DNA of 64,000 nucleotides from Oceanobacillus kimchii X50 (lineage in GTDB: Bacteria; Bacillota; Bacilli; Bacillales; Amphibacillaceae): assembly GCF_000340475.1 (NCBI RefSeq), contig NZ_CM001792.1:3000592-3064591 (forward strand). The letters are read 5' to 3'. Shown piece by piece: positions 1 to 8,701 of the stretch. Made by a program: the position numbers and the translations under genes. How positions within the stretch are numbered: position 1 is the first letter of the stretch; the number at the start of each line of letters is the position of its first letter. Below the pieces are notes generated by a model, which searched no databases, was not told where the DNA came from, and saw only the letters and a list, made by a program, of their open reading frames with translations.

Positions 1-964
1 CTACCTCTTCTTGTTCATAGTACTGCACACCATATTCATCAGCATCACTTGTGTATGGATCTCTAGTCCAAATAGTCGGACCACTACTGCTGCCATCCAA
101 GAATAACTTAACTGGTCCAATTCGATATTTGTCATCACCCAATCCAGTAAAAATAGCTGATTTATTCATACTTCTAACTATTTTATCAGCTCCATTTAAA
201 GCACCAATCATTACATATAATCTTTGTTTAATAATACCTTCTTTTGAATGCGTCTGTAGTTGGCGAATATTCTGTAACCCAAACCCCGATGCTTCATGAA
301 TTGAAGTAATCCCTTTCTCTGCAAACTGTTTAGATGCTATTGTATGTGCTTCCTTCATCTCCTCATTGCTAAAGGAAGCCTTAGCGAACATATCCATGTG
401 CGCACTTTCGATCAGCAGTCCATTAAGTTTACCATTTTCTTCTCTTCCAAGCCTTCCACCAGCTGGGTCTGGTGTGATTCCTGTTAATCCTGCTTCTTCA
501 AGCACTCTACTATTAACCACAGAAATATGATTACACGTTCTGGTCAAAATAATTGGATTTTCAGTCGATACTGAATCCAATTCTTCTTTAGTAGGGAATC
601 GCTTTTCTTTAAACTTGCTTTCATTATACCCCCAAGCACGAATCCATTTGCCAGTTTGGGTTTTTGAAGCTTGCTCTTTCATAGCACCTATCAAATCTTT
701 AATAGAATTAATACGCTCATCTTTACAAGATACCGATAACTCATTGGTACCATGTAACGTAATATGTATATGGGAATCAATAAAACCTGGCATTAACGTA
801 CGTCCACCTAAATCAATTACTTTTGTGTTCCTATCTTTTAGTTCTAGTATTTTTTCATTGTCACCAACTGCTACTATTTTATTTTTAGAAATAGCAACAG
901 CTTGAGCAACTTCATTACTTGCATTCACTGTGATGACTTCTCCATTAATCATTAAATATGTCAT
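1..964 (-). CDS. Amidohydrolase, YtcJ-like (3' end outside window)
   Basis: Metal-dependent amidohydrolase of the YtcJ type; the exact substrate is unknown. The protein begins MTYLMINGEVITVNA and shows the family landmarks: a composite N-terminal beta domain, then PGFIDSHIH with the metal-binding His-x-His at about residues 65-67, and WIRAWGYNE near residue 110, typical of YtcJ-like proteins. The ATG at 962-964 is preceded by AAGGAGCGAGAC, a good ribosome binding site. The frame is open to base 1, so about 320 residues are present and the C-terminal part is missing. It lies 94 bp behind the SSS symporter on the same strand, so import and hydrolysis of one small molecule is a reasonable inference. 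Confidence 0.88.
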   Translation of the reverse strand, partial: MTYLMINGEVITVNASNEVAQAVAISKNKIVAVGDNEKILELKDRNTKVIDLGGRTLMPGFIDSHIHITLHGTNELSVSCKDERINSIKDLIGAMKEQASKTQTGKWIRAWGYNESKFKEKRFPTKEELDSVSTENPIILTRTCNHISVVNSRVLEEAGLTGITPDPAGGRLGREENGKLNGLLIESAHMDMFAKASFSNEEMKEAHTIASKQFAEKGITSIHEASGFGLQNIRQLQTHSKEGIIKQRLYVMIGALNGADKIVRSMNKSAIFTGLGDDKYRIGPVKLFLDGSSSGPTIWTRDPYTSDADEYGVQYYEQEEV

Positions 965-1057
965 TGTCTCGCTCCTTAAAAAATTTAATGACAGTACTAA
1001 ATCCCTATGACAGGCTATAAGAAATAGAAATAGATCTCAAAATTCCCATTAATCTGT

Positions 1058-2575
1058 CTATTTTGTTACTACATAATTTTCATCATCTACTTCTTCTTTT
1101 ATTTCATCTTCATTCTCTTTAAAATTGTTTAATGCACGGTCAAATCGATCAATTACGTTTTGTTGTCTTGGTGCTGTAGAAAGACTAACCGTTACATACA
1201 GAACTACATTTAGAATAAGTCCCCACATAGCAGGATTTAAACCAAATGGACTTGTTATTCCTGGTACAAAAGTGAAAAGTAACGTAACTGCTACTCCACC
1301 AAATAAACCAGCGATCGCACCTTTTCCATTTGAGTTTTTCCAAAAAAGTGCACCCATTGTAGGAACAATCAATTGTGCCGTACCACCAAATGCAACAAGC
1401 CCGATTGTTACAAGCACTCCTGGAGCAAATAATGCAAGTATATAAGCGATGATGGAAAACAGAAGAATAGCAAAACGTGATACCTGTTTTAGTTGACTAT
1501 CGGAAGCTTTGGGATTTTGATATCGTTGATAAAAATCCTTCGTAATGACAGTAGATACTGCATGGATTTGACTATTTGCTGTAGACATTGCTGCTGCAGC
1601 TCCACCTGCAAGCACTATCGACCCAAACACAATTGGCATATAATCCATTACCATCATCGGTAATATCTGATCTGCATTTTCTACATTTGGCATCACAAGA
1701 ACACCTGTCCAACTTATTAGTACGGAACCGATATACGTAATCGCAATAAATGAAATGAGGAGAGGCATTAAATTAAATAGTTTACTATTTTTCACTGCAT
1801 ACATTCGTAACCATAATTGTGGTCCCATGATCGCGCCAAGTGCAGTAATCACGCACAAAGAAATCCATGCAGCGTAACCTGATTCCCCTTCTGGACCAGG
1901 AAGCGTTAAATGAGCAGGATTTTGCTGACTCATTTGTTCAAACATTGCAGTCGGACCTCCAACAAGGCTTGAAATATAAAGACCAACGAATAATAAACTG
2001 AAAAACAAAAGAGCACCATAAATAACATCTGTCCATGCAACTGCACGCATTCCACCTACCCATACATACACAATAATAACAGCATAGAAAAGTGCAGCAG
2101 CCATCCAAAACGGAATTACTCCACCAGATGCTACCTCAATTAAGTAGGCACCACCGGTTAATTGAATTTGTAAATAAGGAATAGTAAAAACACTAACAAT
2201 CAATGCCACAATAATACGCAACTTCTCACTATCATAAAAATCCCCAAGAAAATCTGAAGGAGTTGTATAATTAAATTTCTTTCCTAGATACCAAATTCGT
2301 TTTCCTACAACATAGTACAAGTATCCAAATAATATATTCCATGCAAAAGCTGTTAAATAAACAGGGCCATCTGTATAGAAAGAGGCATTCGATCCGAGAA
2401 ATGCGAATGCACTCCACCAGGTTGCTGCAACTGTAAAAAATGCAGCAATTGACCCCATTCCTCTTCCCTGAATAAAATAATCATCACTGCTGCTTTGTCC
2501 TTTAGATGCTGCAACAAACCCTACAATAAGTGGTATTAATAAAAATAGAAATATAATTATACTGCCAGAACCCAT
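1058..2575 (-). CDS. Sodium:solute symporter (SSS family)
   Basis: Integral membrane symporter of the sodium:solute (SSS, TC 2.A.21) family, 505 residues, the usual length. The N-terminus has a transmembrane helix followed by DDYFIQGRGMGSIAAFFTVAATWWSAFAFLG, a conserved SSS feature. About 13 hydrophobic helices follow, with GGMRAVAWTDVIYG near residue 175 and AAAMSTANSQIHAVST near residue 330, both typical of the family; the tail is acidic and cytoplasmic. The ATG follows GGGAGGG at good spacing. It sits directly after a DUF3311-like small membrane gene, as in the yhjC-yhjB pair of B. subtilis. The substrate cannot be read from sequence; the downstream amidohydrolase is the only clue. Confidence 0.93.
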   Translation of the reverse strand: MGSGSIIIFLFLLIPLIVGFVAASKGQSSSDDYFIQGRGMGSIAAFFTVAATWWSAFAFLGSNASFYTDGPVYLTAFAWNILFGYLYYVVGKRIWYLGKKFNYTTPSDFLGDFYDSEKLRIIVALIVSVFTIPYLQIQLTGGAYLIEVASGGVIPFWMAAALFYAVIIVYVWVGGMRAVAWTDVIYGALLFFSLLFVGLYISSLVGGPTAMFEQMSQQNPAHLTLPGPEGESGYAAWISLCVITALGAIMGPQLWLRMYAVKNSKLFNLMPLLISFIAITYIGSVLISWTGVLVMPNVENADQILPMMVMDYMPIVFGSIVLAGGAAAAMSTANSQIHAVSTVITKDFYQRYQNPKASDSQLKQVSRFAILLFSIIAYILALFAPGVLVTIGLVAFGGTAQLIVPTMGALFWKNSNGKGAIAGLFGGVAVTLLFTFVPGITSPFGLNPAMWGLILNVVLYVTVSLSTAPRQQNVIDRFDRALNNFKENEDEIKEEVDDENYVVTK

Positions 2576-2590
2576 ATATAAATACCCTCC

Positions 2591-2812
2591 CTATTCTTTG
2601 TTTTTCCCCCAGTTCGTCCGATATGCAATATATAAAACAACGCAACAAAACAACCACCAAAACAAAACCCAGCTAATAAGAAAAGGAAATCCAAAAATCA
2701 TTGGTTCTACACGATTTGCAGCTAGAATAATAGGACTTTCTAGCATAATTAGCCCGAAGATTGTACATAAATGGTAAACATATTTTGATTTAAATATTTG
2801 CAAATTAATCAC
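2591..2812 (-). CDS. Small membrane protein, DUF3311/YhjC-like
   Basis: A 73-residue protein with two hydrophobic segments (about residues 14-32 and 42-64) and a C-terminal YRTNWGKNKE tail. The sequence FGFPFLISWVLFWWL followed by an aliphatic stretch and YRT matches my memory of the DUF3311 family, small proteins encoded just upstream of SSS symporters. The stop lies 15 bp before the symporter start, so the two are surely co-transcribed and the protein may be an accessory subunit. The start is a GTG; a TTG three codons later is also possible because AGGGATGG lies upstream of both. Confidence 0.75.
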   Translation of the reverse strand: MINLQIFKSKYVYHLCTIFGLIMLESPIILAANRVEPMIFGFPFLISWVLFWWLFCCVVLYIAYRTNWGKNKE

Positions 2813-3272
2813 CCATCCCTATTTGGTAGAATTATTAATTGTCTTTACATTTTTTTGCTTAAATCAACAATATATATTATTGAGAAAATTATAAATATTC
2901 AAAGTTTGATTATCATTGGACGAAGTGTAAAAAGAATAGCTGACCGATGTTTCGAATTGTAAAAGAATGGTCCACCTCTTCTTCTTCTCTTTTGTTTATG
3001 TATAGGGAAACGATTAGTCTGGAATAAGTCCATTAGAAAACCACATAAAAAAACCTCCTTTTAACCTTTCATATCTTTATAACCGAAATGAAAAGTTAAA
3101 AGGAGGTGTAAACAATAAAAATTATACAAATTAAAACAATCTTATTTACGTATTAAGAACATACGCCGAACATGAAAGTTACAATAGAAAAGTATATTAT
3201 TAAACCTTAGCTCTTTAATCACTAAACAAGTTCACATGATCGATACTAGAAAGTTTGCATAATACGGAGGAA
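2813..3272. other. Intergenic region, SSS operon promoter side and desR 3' flank
   Basis: This 460-bp gap has no convincing gene. It must hold the promoter of the DUF3311-SSS-amidohydrolase operon near 2820-2940, where the DNA is very AT-rich; I cannot single out the -35/-10 boxes. It also contains a strong hairpin at 3051-3107, listed separately. Bases 3110-3270, between that hairpin and the desR stop, show no reading frame and no other clear signal. Confidence 0.5.
3051..3107 (-). terminator. Strong hairpin terminator behind desR
   Basis: On the minus strand the arms ACCTCCTTTTAAC...TTTCAT and ATGAAA...GTTAAAAGGAGGT pair over about 20 bp and are followed by a run of seven T. This is a classic intrinsic terminator for desKR, placed about 165 nt past the desR stop. 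Its loop-side sequence TTTCATTTCGGT recurs in the terminator at 32793-32830. Confidence 0.8.
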
Positions 3273-3872
3273 CTATTTAAACCAACCCTTTTCTTTTAAT
3301 TTGGAAATGGCTTCAATACGGTTGCTGACATTCAATTTGTCCATGATTGTTGATACATAATTACGAACAGTACCATTTGTTAAATAAAGTTGACCTGCAA
3401 TCTCTTTCGTTGTCTTCCCGTCGGCAATGAGTTTAAGCACTTGCTCCTCCCGCTCTGTCAGCGGATTTCCTTCCTCGTAGGCCATATCAATTAATTCTGG
3501 TGCATACACCTTGCGACCAGCCATAATAGCGCGAATTGAATTTGCTAATTCTTCACTAGGACTGTCCTTTAATAAATAACCGCTAACATTCGCTTTACGC
3601 GCTCGTTCAAAATATCCGGTACGAGCGAAAGTAGTTAAGACAATAACTTTACATTCATCATCTCGTAATACTTCTGCTGCATCTAACCCAGTCTTCACAG
3701 GCATTTCTATGTCCATGATACACACATCAGGCTTCCATTTCTCAACTAAGTTTAATACTTCTTCCCCATTCTTCGCCTGTCCAACCACTTCCATATCCTC
3801 TTCCATACTAAGAAGAGTGCCCAAAGCTCCGAGCAATAATTGTTGATCTTCGGCAATCACAATTCGAATCAA
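3273..3872 (-). CDS. desR: Response regulator DesR (membrane-fluidity sensor system)
   Basis: NarL/LuxR-type response regulator, 199 residues. The receiver has the acidic pair E8-D9, the phospho-acceptor Asp at residue 54 in PDVCIMDIEMP, and Lys near residue 102 in GYLLKD. The C-terminal helix-turn-helix begins near residue 138 (NPLTEREEQVLKLIADGKTTKEIA). It is the cytoplasmic partner of DesK and should activate the desaturase gene when membranes become too ordered, as at low temperature. The start is TTG, overlapping the TGA of desK by four bases (TTGA) behind AGGAG, so the two are translationally coupled. The identification rests on gene order des-desK-desR, which is the B. subtilis order. 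Confidence 0.92.
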   Translation of the reverse strand: MIRIVIAEDQQLLLGALGTLLSMEEDMEVVGQAKNGEEVLNLVEKWKPDVCIMDIEMPVKTGLDAAEVLRDDECKVIVLTTFARTGYFERARKANVSGYLLKDSPSEELANSIRAIMAGRKVYAPELIDMAYEEGNPLTEREEQVLKLIADGKTTKEIAGQLYLTNGTVRNYVSTIMDKLNVSNRIEAISKLKEKGWFK

Positions 3873-5011
3873 TTCGACTCCTCCTGTTCCGTCTGTTGAA
3901 TTACACGTGGCACTTGGATGGTAAGGATGGTTTTACTCTTATTCGTAGCATCAAACGACAAGGATCCATTAACGAATCCCAACCGCTCCTTCATTCCAAG
4001 AATTCCATTCCCTTTAAATGTATGTACCTTATCTTGAATACCTATACCATTATCTATAATGCGAATTGTCCATTCATCAGGTGTTTGCTTCATTACTATT
4101 TTACACTCTGTTGCCTCACTATGTTTCACCACATTTGTTACTGCTTCTTTTAAACACATACTTAATACATTTTCAATGAGTAATGGGGCATCCCAACGCT
4201 TAAGATTATCTTCCACTTCAAAAGTTATTTGTGCTACTTCAAGAAGTTGGCGAACACGGATAAGCTCATCTTTTAATCTGGTTCCTTTCATTCCAGAAAC
4301 AAGTTCACGAACCTCTTTCAGAGCTGTTCTTGCTGTTTGATGGATATCCACCAACTCATTCTTCGCTGACTCAGGGTTAGCGTCAACTAATTTTCCAGCA
4401 AGTTCACTTTTTAGCCCCATAAGCGAAAGTTTTTGTCCCAATGTGTCATGCAAGTCTCGAGCAATGCGCTCACGTTCTTCGAGCACAATTAGTCGGGCGA
4501 TTTTTTGATTGGCATTCTCTAGTTGATTTTCTAACTTCTCTCGTTTATTTCGATTATACATGGTAAACGGAAGTAAAATAACACCAATTACACAAATAAT
4601 AATAAACGGCCATTGAGTATAAAACATCGCTTCTTGAATGAAAAAACCAATGCTTACTGCTGCCAGTGTCGTGACGAGATGGATAACATACAGTGAAATA
4701 AAACCAGCCTTATTCTGTATGTTCCCTATAAAGAAAGCTAAAAATAATGAAAAATATACATAACCAAAATATAGAGTTACTCCAACACTAATGAAGATTT
4801 CAATACCAACAGATACATAGACCGTCCAGCCTTTTTTAATAAACGCCAATCGGTAAGTTGCAAAGAATAAAACAATCATGATTACTCCAACAGCAATCTC
4901 TATTGGTGAAGAGGAGCGAAGCACAAAATAAAATGGAAGCAGACAAAATGCAATCCACGCAAAAAGACTAAGACCCGTATTTTTCGGAAATAGATGATAC
5001 CAATGTTGCAT
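3869..5011 (-). CDS. desK: Sensor histidine kinase DesK
   Basis: Membrane histidine kinase of the NarL-partner (HPK7) type, 380 residues from the chosen start. Four to five transmembrane helices fill the first 155 residues; a coiled-coil linker leads to the dimerisation/phospho-transfer helix ERIARDLHDTLGQ, then a HATPase domain with DNGIGIQ and GNGILGMKERL. I prefer the ATG at 5009-5011 to the upstream ATG at 5030-5032. It follows GGAGAG at ideal spacing, whereas the upstream codon abuts its AAGGA, and it puts the phospho-acceptor at His188, the number known for B. subtilis DesK. The protein senses bilayer thickness/order and controls DesR. Confidence 0.92.
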   Translation of the reverse strand: MQHWYHLFPKNTGLSLFAWIAFCLLPFYFVLRSSSPIEIAVGVIMIVLFFATYRLAFIKKGWTVYVSVGIEIFISVGVTLYFGYVYFSLFLAFFIGNIQNKAGFISLYVIHLVTTLAAVSIGFFIQEAMFYTQWPFIIICVIGVILLPFTMYNRNKREKLENQLENANQKIARLIVLEERERIARDLHDTLGQKLSLMGLKSELAGKLVDANPESAKNELVDIHQTARTALKEVRELVSGMKGTRLKDELIRVRQLLEVAQITFEVEDNLKRWDAPLLIENVLSMCLKEAVTNVVKHSEATECKIVMKQTPDEWTIRIIDNGIGIQDKVHTFKGNGILGMKERLGFVNGSLSFDATNKSKTILTIQVPRVIQQTEQEESN

Positions 5012-5051
5012 TCCAATCTCTCCTCTATTCATTCCTTGTTTTGCTTAGTAT

Positions 5052-5089
5052 AACAAAAACCCTTCATACGTGTTATAAAGGGTTTTGTT
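5052..5089 (-). terminator. Hairpin between des and desK
   Basis: AACAAAAACCCTT at 5052-5064 pairs with AAGGGTTTTGTT at 5078-5089. On the minus strand the stem ends in GGGTTTTTGTT, so it can act as an intrinsic terminator for des. It would limit read-through into desKR, which may therefore have a separate weak promoter. Confidence 0.6.
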
Positions 5090-5147
5090 TCTAACCTATA
5101 ATTTTTTATTTTTTCTAACCGTCATTAATCTATTTTGAGAAGAATGA

Positions 5148-6197
5148 TTATTTTTGAAAACTTGTTTTTCTTGACTTTAATTGTTGGTTTAATTTGTCTT
5201 CATTCTCCATCTGCTTAAATTGCTTAAAAGAAACAAATGACTTGCTCTTTTCATCATACAAACGAAAACGAAGTGATTGTAAACTCGTTAATAACGTGAT
5301 TGTTGTTGCTTTGTGCAATGGTGGTGTTGACTCATGTGCTTTCTCCAAGTGGTAGTTTGGAACCCTTGGGCTTAAATGGTGCACATGATGATAACCAATA
5401 CTTCCTGTTATCCACTCGATTACCTTTGGAAGCTTATAATAAGAACTTCCATCAACTGCTGCTTTTACATAATCCCATTCATCTTCATTTTCAAAGTAAG
5501 AATCTTCAAACTGATGTTGCACATAGAATAACCAGATTCCTGCAGCTCCTGCAACAAATAAAATTGGTAATTGGACGACCAAAAACGCTTGCCAGCCAAT
5601 AGCCCAAATCAATAAACCATAAATAGCTAAAATGGAAACATTGATTAGATATGTATTCCAGCGCTCTTTACGTTTGGCACCTTTTCGATTAAATCGGTTT
5701 GAAATCAAGAATAGATATGCCGGACCTAATCCAAACATAATAATTGGATTACGGTAAAGTCTGTACGCAAGTCTGCCCCAAAAGGAAGCATTCGCATACT
5801 CGTCCACTGTCATTACCCACACGTCACCAGTTCCACGTTTATCTAAATTACTACTTGTCGCGTGGTGAATAGCATGATCTCGTTTCCATTTTTCAAAAGC
5901 AAAGTGCGTGATAATACCCGATATCGTACCGACGATTCTGTTCGCTTTGGCATTTTTAAAAAATGACATATGCGTACAATCATGGAAAATGATAAAGATA
6001 CGAACAACAAATCCTGCTGCAACAACCGATACTGCTAAAGAAAGCCAAATAGATACCGATAGGCTCTGATATGCCAGAAACCATAATAGGAAGAACGGCA
6101 AAATAGAATTTATTAGTTGAATAATGCTCGTCCTTGTATCTGACTTAGCAAAGACGGAAACACTTTTTCTTAATTGCGCTTGTTTTTGTTTACTCAT
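5148..6197 (-). CDS. des: Acyl-lipid fatty acid desaturase Des
   Basis: Membrane di-iron desaturase that puts a cis double bond into phospholipid acyl chains; B. subtilis Des is a delta-5 enzyme. The 349-residue protein has the three histidine boxes of the family: HDCTH at residues 72-76, HAIHH at about 108-112, and HHVHH near 270, with hydrophobic hairpins between them. The ATG follows GGAGG. The two-component genes desKR lie immediately downstream and the promoter region carries repeated ATGAC/GTCAT elements, so cold induction through DesR is expected. The C-terminal tail after the last His box (residues 310-349) is charged and unremarkable. Confidence 0.95.
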   Translation of the reverse strand: MSKQKQAQLRKSVSVFAKSDTRTSIIQLINSILPFFLLWFLAYQSLSVSIWLSLAVSVVAAGFVVRIFIIFHDCTHMSFFKNAKANRIVGTISGIITHFAFEKWKRDHAIHHATSSNLDKRGTGDVWVMTVDEYANASFWGRLAYRLYRNPIIMFGLGPAYLFLISNRFNRKGAKRKERWNTYLINVSILAIYGLLIWAIGWQAFLVVQLPILFVAGAAGIWLFYVQHQFEDSYFENEDEWDYVKAAVDGSSYYKLPKVIEWITGSIGYHHVHHLSPRVPNYHLEKAHESTPPLHKATTITLLTSLQSLRFRLYDEKSKSFVSFKQFKQMENEDKLNQQLKSRKTSFQK

Positions 6198-6232
6198 GCT
6201 TTTCCTCCTCTAACAGGTTACATATTAGTACT

Positions 6233-6261
6233 ATTCTAAACTTCGGATAAAGCTTTCATAA
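6233..6261 (-). promoter_or_regulatory. Probable des promoter (-35/-10)
   Basis: On the minus strand TTATGA (6256-6261) and TAGAAT (6233-6238) are separated by 17 bp, followed by the des ribosome binding site. The -35 is poor, as expected for a promoter that needs an activator. Confidence 0.5.
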
Positions 6262-6297
6262 GTCATAAACGTCATGGAATGATATGACATTTGTCAT
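6261..6297 (-). promoter_or_regulatory. Candidate DesR operator
   Basis: A perfect palindrome ATGACA-TT-TGTCAT lies at 6284-6297, and two further GTCAT half-sites occur at 6262-6266 and 6271-6275, directly upstream of the proposed des -35 box. The arrangement fits a NarL-type activator binding as dimers next to polymerase. That DesR binds here is inferred from the position and from control of des by DesR in B. subtilis. Confidence 0.55.
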
Positions 6298-6530
6298 ATA
6301 GAGGTGTTGCTTTGAAATAAACTATGAAAATTTATACTATAGATTGATCATTTTGAATAAAGTCTGATGATTTATAAAAAAGTTTGATACAATGACGTTG
6401 ACAATATGGATTGTGATAATGCAACAGACGGGCGGAATAAATAAGGGGCAACACTAGGTTGCACCTTGATGCACCTATAACTATCTTTACTATAGCTCTT
6501 CATCTAAGTAATAATGAAAAAGGAAAGGCG

Positions 6531-6998
6531 ATGAACAATATGATTTTTGGTGACAAATTAAAAAAGGAACGAGAAAAAAGAGGTTGGTCACAAGACTATC
6601 TCGCTGAAAAAGTATATGTTAGTCGTCAATCAGTTTCAAAATGGGAGACTGGTAAAAATTATCCTAGCATCGAAGTGATTATCAATTTAAGTGACTTATT
6701 CGGTATCACGATAGATGAATTATTGAGGAGTGACGAAGAATTGAAAGAAAAAGTAATTCGAGATAGTAAACAACTGGCGCATCCAAAATGGAAAACTTTT
6801 TTTGACAGCTTATTTTTATTAGGTGCATTTTTATTATTAGTAAAGCTGATAATTTTGGGCTTGAATTATTTCATTGGTACAGAATTTTTGGTAACAGATG
6901 GGAAGCTAGTAAAAATCTTAGCCAACTTTTTACCATTAGCTATGATGATAATAGGCGGAATTGGTTCAGATAGTTTAAAGGATAAGTATATTGATTAA
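6531..6998 (+). CDS. XRE-family HTH regulator with C-terminal membrane segments
   Basis: A 155-residue protein with an N-terminal Cro/C1-type helix-turn-helix (MIFGDKLKKEREKRGWSQDYLAEKVYVSRQSVSKWETG, residues 4-41) and two hydrophobic helices in the second half (about residues 92-116 and 129-147). Such membrane-tethered XRE regulators are common and poorly characterised in Bacillaceae. I chose the ATG at 6531 because it follows GGAAAGG; the open frame extends 24 codons further upstream without a binding site. It is a single-gene unit, convergent with the M14 peptidase and separated from it by a shared terminator. Confidence 0.85.
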   Translation: MNNMIFGDKLKKEREKRGWSQDYLAEKVYVSRQSVSKWETGKNYPSIEVIINLSDLFGITIDELLRSDEELKEKVIRDSKQLAHPKWKTFFDSLFLLGAFLLLVKLIILGLNYFIGTEFLVTDGKLVKILANFLPLAMMIIGGIGSDSLKDKYID

Positions 6999-7078
6999 CT
7001 AATTTGTATCATATTCAACCAGATCAAAGGTCAGTCATAAGCTCAATGCATAGATTCCGCTTCCCTGTAACAAAAAAC

Positions 7079-7125
7079 AAGCGTGGTATTTTTTATCCGT
7101 GTTTCATGAAAAATACCACGCTTTT
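7079..7125. terminator. Bidirectional terminator
   Basis: AAGCGTGGTATTTTT at 7079-7093 pairs with AAAAATACCACGCTT at 7109-7123, flanked by A and T runs. It separates the XRE gene and the peptidase, which converge here, and can serve both. Confidence 0.8.
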
Positions 7126-7164
7126 CAATTCAATTAATCTATTCAAAACTAACTATATATATTA

Positions 7165-8352
7165 TTACCGATCTGTTAGAGGAATCTTATCATAATCCTC
7201 TACATCCAATTCATAGACTTCATCCGTTGCAAGACTATTTAAAATTCCGTATAACCCTTCTTCAACAGCCTTAGTCAATTGTCCCATTTTCTTTTGACCA
7301 AAACTTTGCGTCTGTCCGGTAACTTCAAATAATACAGCTCCACTTCCATTTAGCGCAAACGAACCAAGTGCAGTACCTGGTAAATCTAAGTCCTGTGAAT
7401 AAAGTGAAATATTGCCAAATGGTGAATTCCCCATCTGCTGTAATGCATCATAAGCAGCAACATTCAATTGTTTGGAAAAATCTTCATTATAAACGTCCGC
7501 ATACTCACTATATTTCTCCCCTTCTGGTGTACTAGGGTGGGGTACAAATACACCCGATAGAGATAATGTAACTGGAATATCAGTACCATCGATTACATAT
7601 TCACCTTGATGATGTAGGTCTATAAATACATCAACAGTACCAAATTGTTCTTGCAGATCTTTATAAACATCTCGGATGGTCTGAGCTTCGGGAGTAATAA
7701 ACCATCCTGGTTCTGAAGAATTATTTGGGAAATCTTCAAATTGTGGTACATAATTCAAATTCGGATTAAAGTCTCGATTTACATCAAAACCTGGATTTGA
7801 AGCATAATCCCAATATTGGTTAGTATAAGTATAATAATTCCAAGATGGCTCTGCACCTTCCAATTGTGGGAACTGATTAATTACTTCATCCCAATTCAAC
7901 TCATTACCACGACGATTCAATTCAGAGCCATCAGGATTGACCATTGGCACTGCCACAATTGTCACCTCTTCTCTAAGTTGTCTCATTTCTGGAGAGTTGT
8001 TTTTACCTATCTTTTTAATCATATTTAACAACGCTTTTGTACCTACTTTTTCATTTCCATGAATCTCACTTTGAATCAAAACAACTTTATCACCTGAACC
8101 AACTGTCGCCTTATAAATTTCACGATTGTGATTAGAATAACCAACAACATCTACTTCTACATTACCATTGCTTGTTCTTTCAATTTGATTAAGTTCTCTT
8201 GTTAATTCATCATGACTGATAAAACCTGAAACTGGTGGCATATTAATTTCTGACGCCTCTGAAATAACTGGGGAACCAGCAAACGGTGTTAACATCCCTG
8301 CACCTAACAAAATAGAACCACTCAACAATACAACCTGTCCTATACGTTTCAT
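7165..8352 (-). CDS. Secreted M14-family zinc carboxypeptidase-like protein
   Basis: A 395-residue exported peptidase of family M14. After a signal peptide (MKRIGQVVLLSGSILLGAGML...) the zinc site His-x-x-Glu is in EIHGNEKVG, followed by the substrate-binding VNPDG and NRDFNPN motifs, a third metal ligand in IDLHHQGE, and the catalytic glutamate in AVLFEVTGQ. The ATG at 8350-8352 follows GGAGGGATAAG; the frame continues 22 codons upstream without a binding site and would spoil the signal peptide. It is a paralogue of the protein at 10079-11533 but lacks that protein's C-terminal domain. Its natural substrate is unknown. Confidence 0.9.
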   Translation of the reverse strand: MKRIGQVVLLSGSILLGAGMLTPFAGSPVISEASEINMPPVSGFISHDELTRELNQIERTSNGNVEVDVVGYSNHNREIYKATVGSGDKVVLIQSEIHGNEKVGTKALLNMIKKIGKNNSPEMRQLREEVTIVAVPMVNPDGSELNRRGNELNWDEVINQFPQLEGAEPSWNYYTYTNQYWDYASNPGFDVNRDFNPNLNYVPQFEDFPNNSSEPGWFITPEAQTIRDVYKDLQEQFGTVDVFIDLHHQGEYVIDGTDIPVTLSLSGVFVPHPSTPEGEKYSEYADVYNEDFSKQLNVAAYDALQQMGNSPFGNISLYSQDLDLPGTALGSFALNGSGAVLFEVTGQTQSFGQKKMGQLTKAVEEGLYGILNSLATDEVYELDVEDYDKIPLTDR

Positions 8353-8701
8353 CTTATCCCTCCACATTTTTAGTTTATATGTAGAAGTATTCCTTCTATA
8401 TCTATCAATTTCCTTCAAATAAATTAAAAATGAATCTATAATACTCCCATACTTTCAAAAAATTAAGTCATCTACCCTAACACTTTTTCAAAAATTAGGT
8501 TTAATGATCCTATTTGTCAGGACTAGGGGTTGCAAATAAATAAGTTGAGTGTGTTGTTAATACAAATCAATACTAACTCCCAGTATTTTCGACTACGACC
8601 TAACTCATATTTTTTGTTACAACAACTTTATACTTTGGTAAACCTAACTTTATAACAATGTTATATAATACAGTTGAACCTACCAAAAGGAGGAGAATCA
8701 A
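8353..8701. other. Divergent intergenic region between M14 peptidase and nuclease
   Basis: These 349 bp contain a block (8405-8530) resembling the upstream region of the second M14 gene (see repeats), and a TATAAT-like -10 box for the nuclease at 8664-8669 without a good -35. I see no gene. Confidence 0.45.
8405..8530 (-). repeat. Upstream block shared with the second M14 gene (copy 1)
   Basis: Two patches match 11688-11817 in the same order and orientation: TTTCCTTCAAATAAATT followed by TGAATCTA near 8410-8440, and ATTAGGTTTA...GACTAGG near 8496-8525. The shared upstream DNA suggests the two M14 genes arose by duplication with their regulatory region. Confidence 0.6.

Noticed and set aside
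7004..7195. A 63-codon plus-strand frame after the XRE gene
   Set aside because: It runs through the bidirectional terminator and into the 3' end of the peptidase gene.
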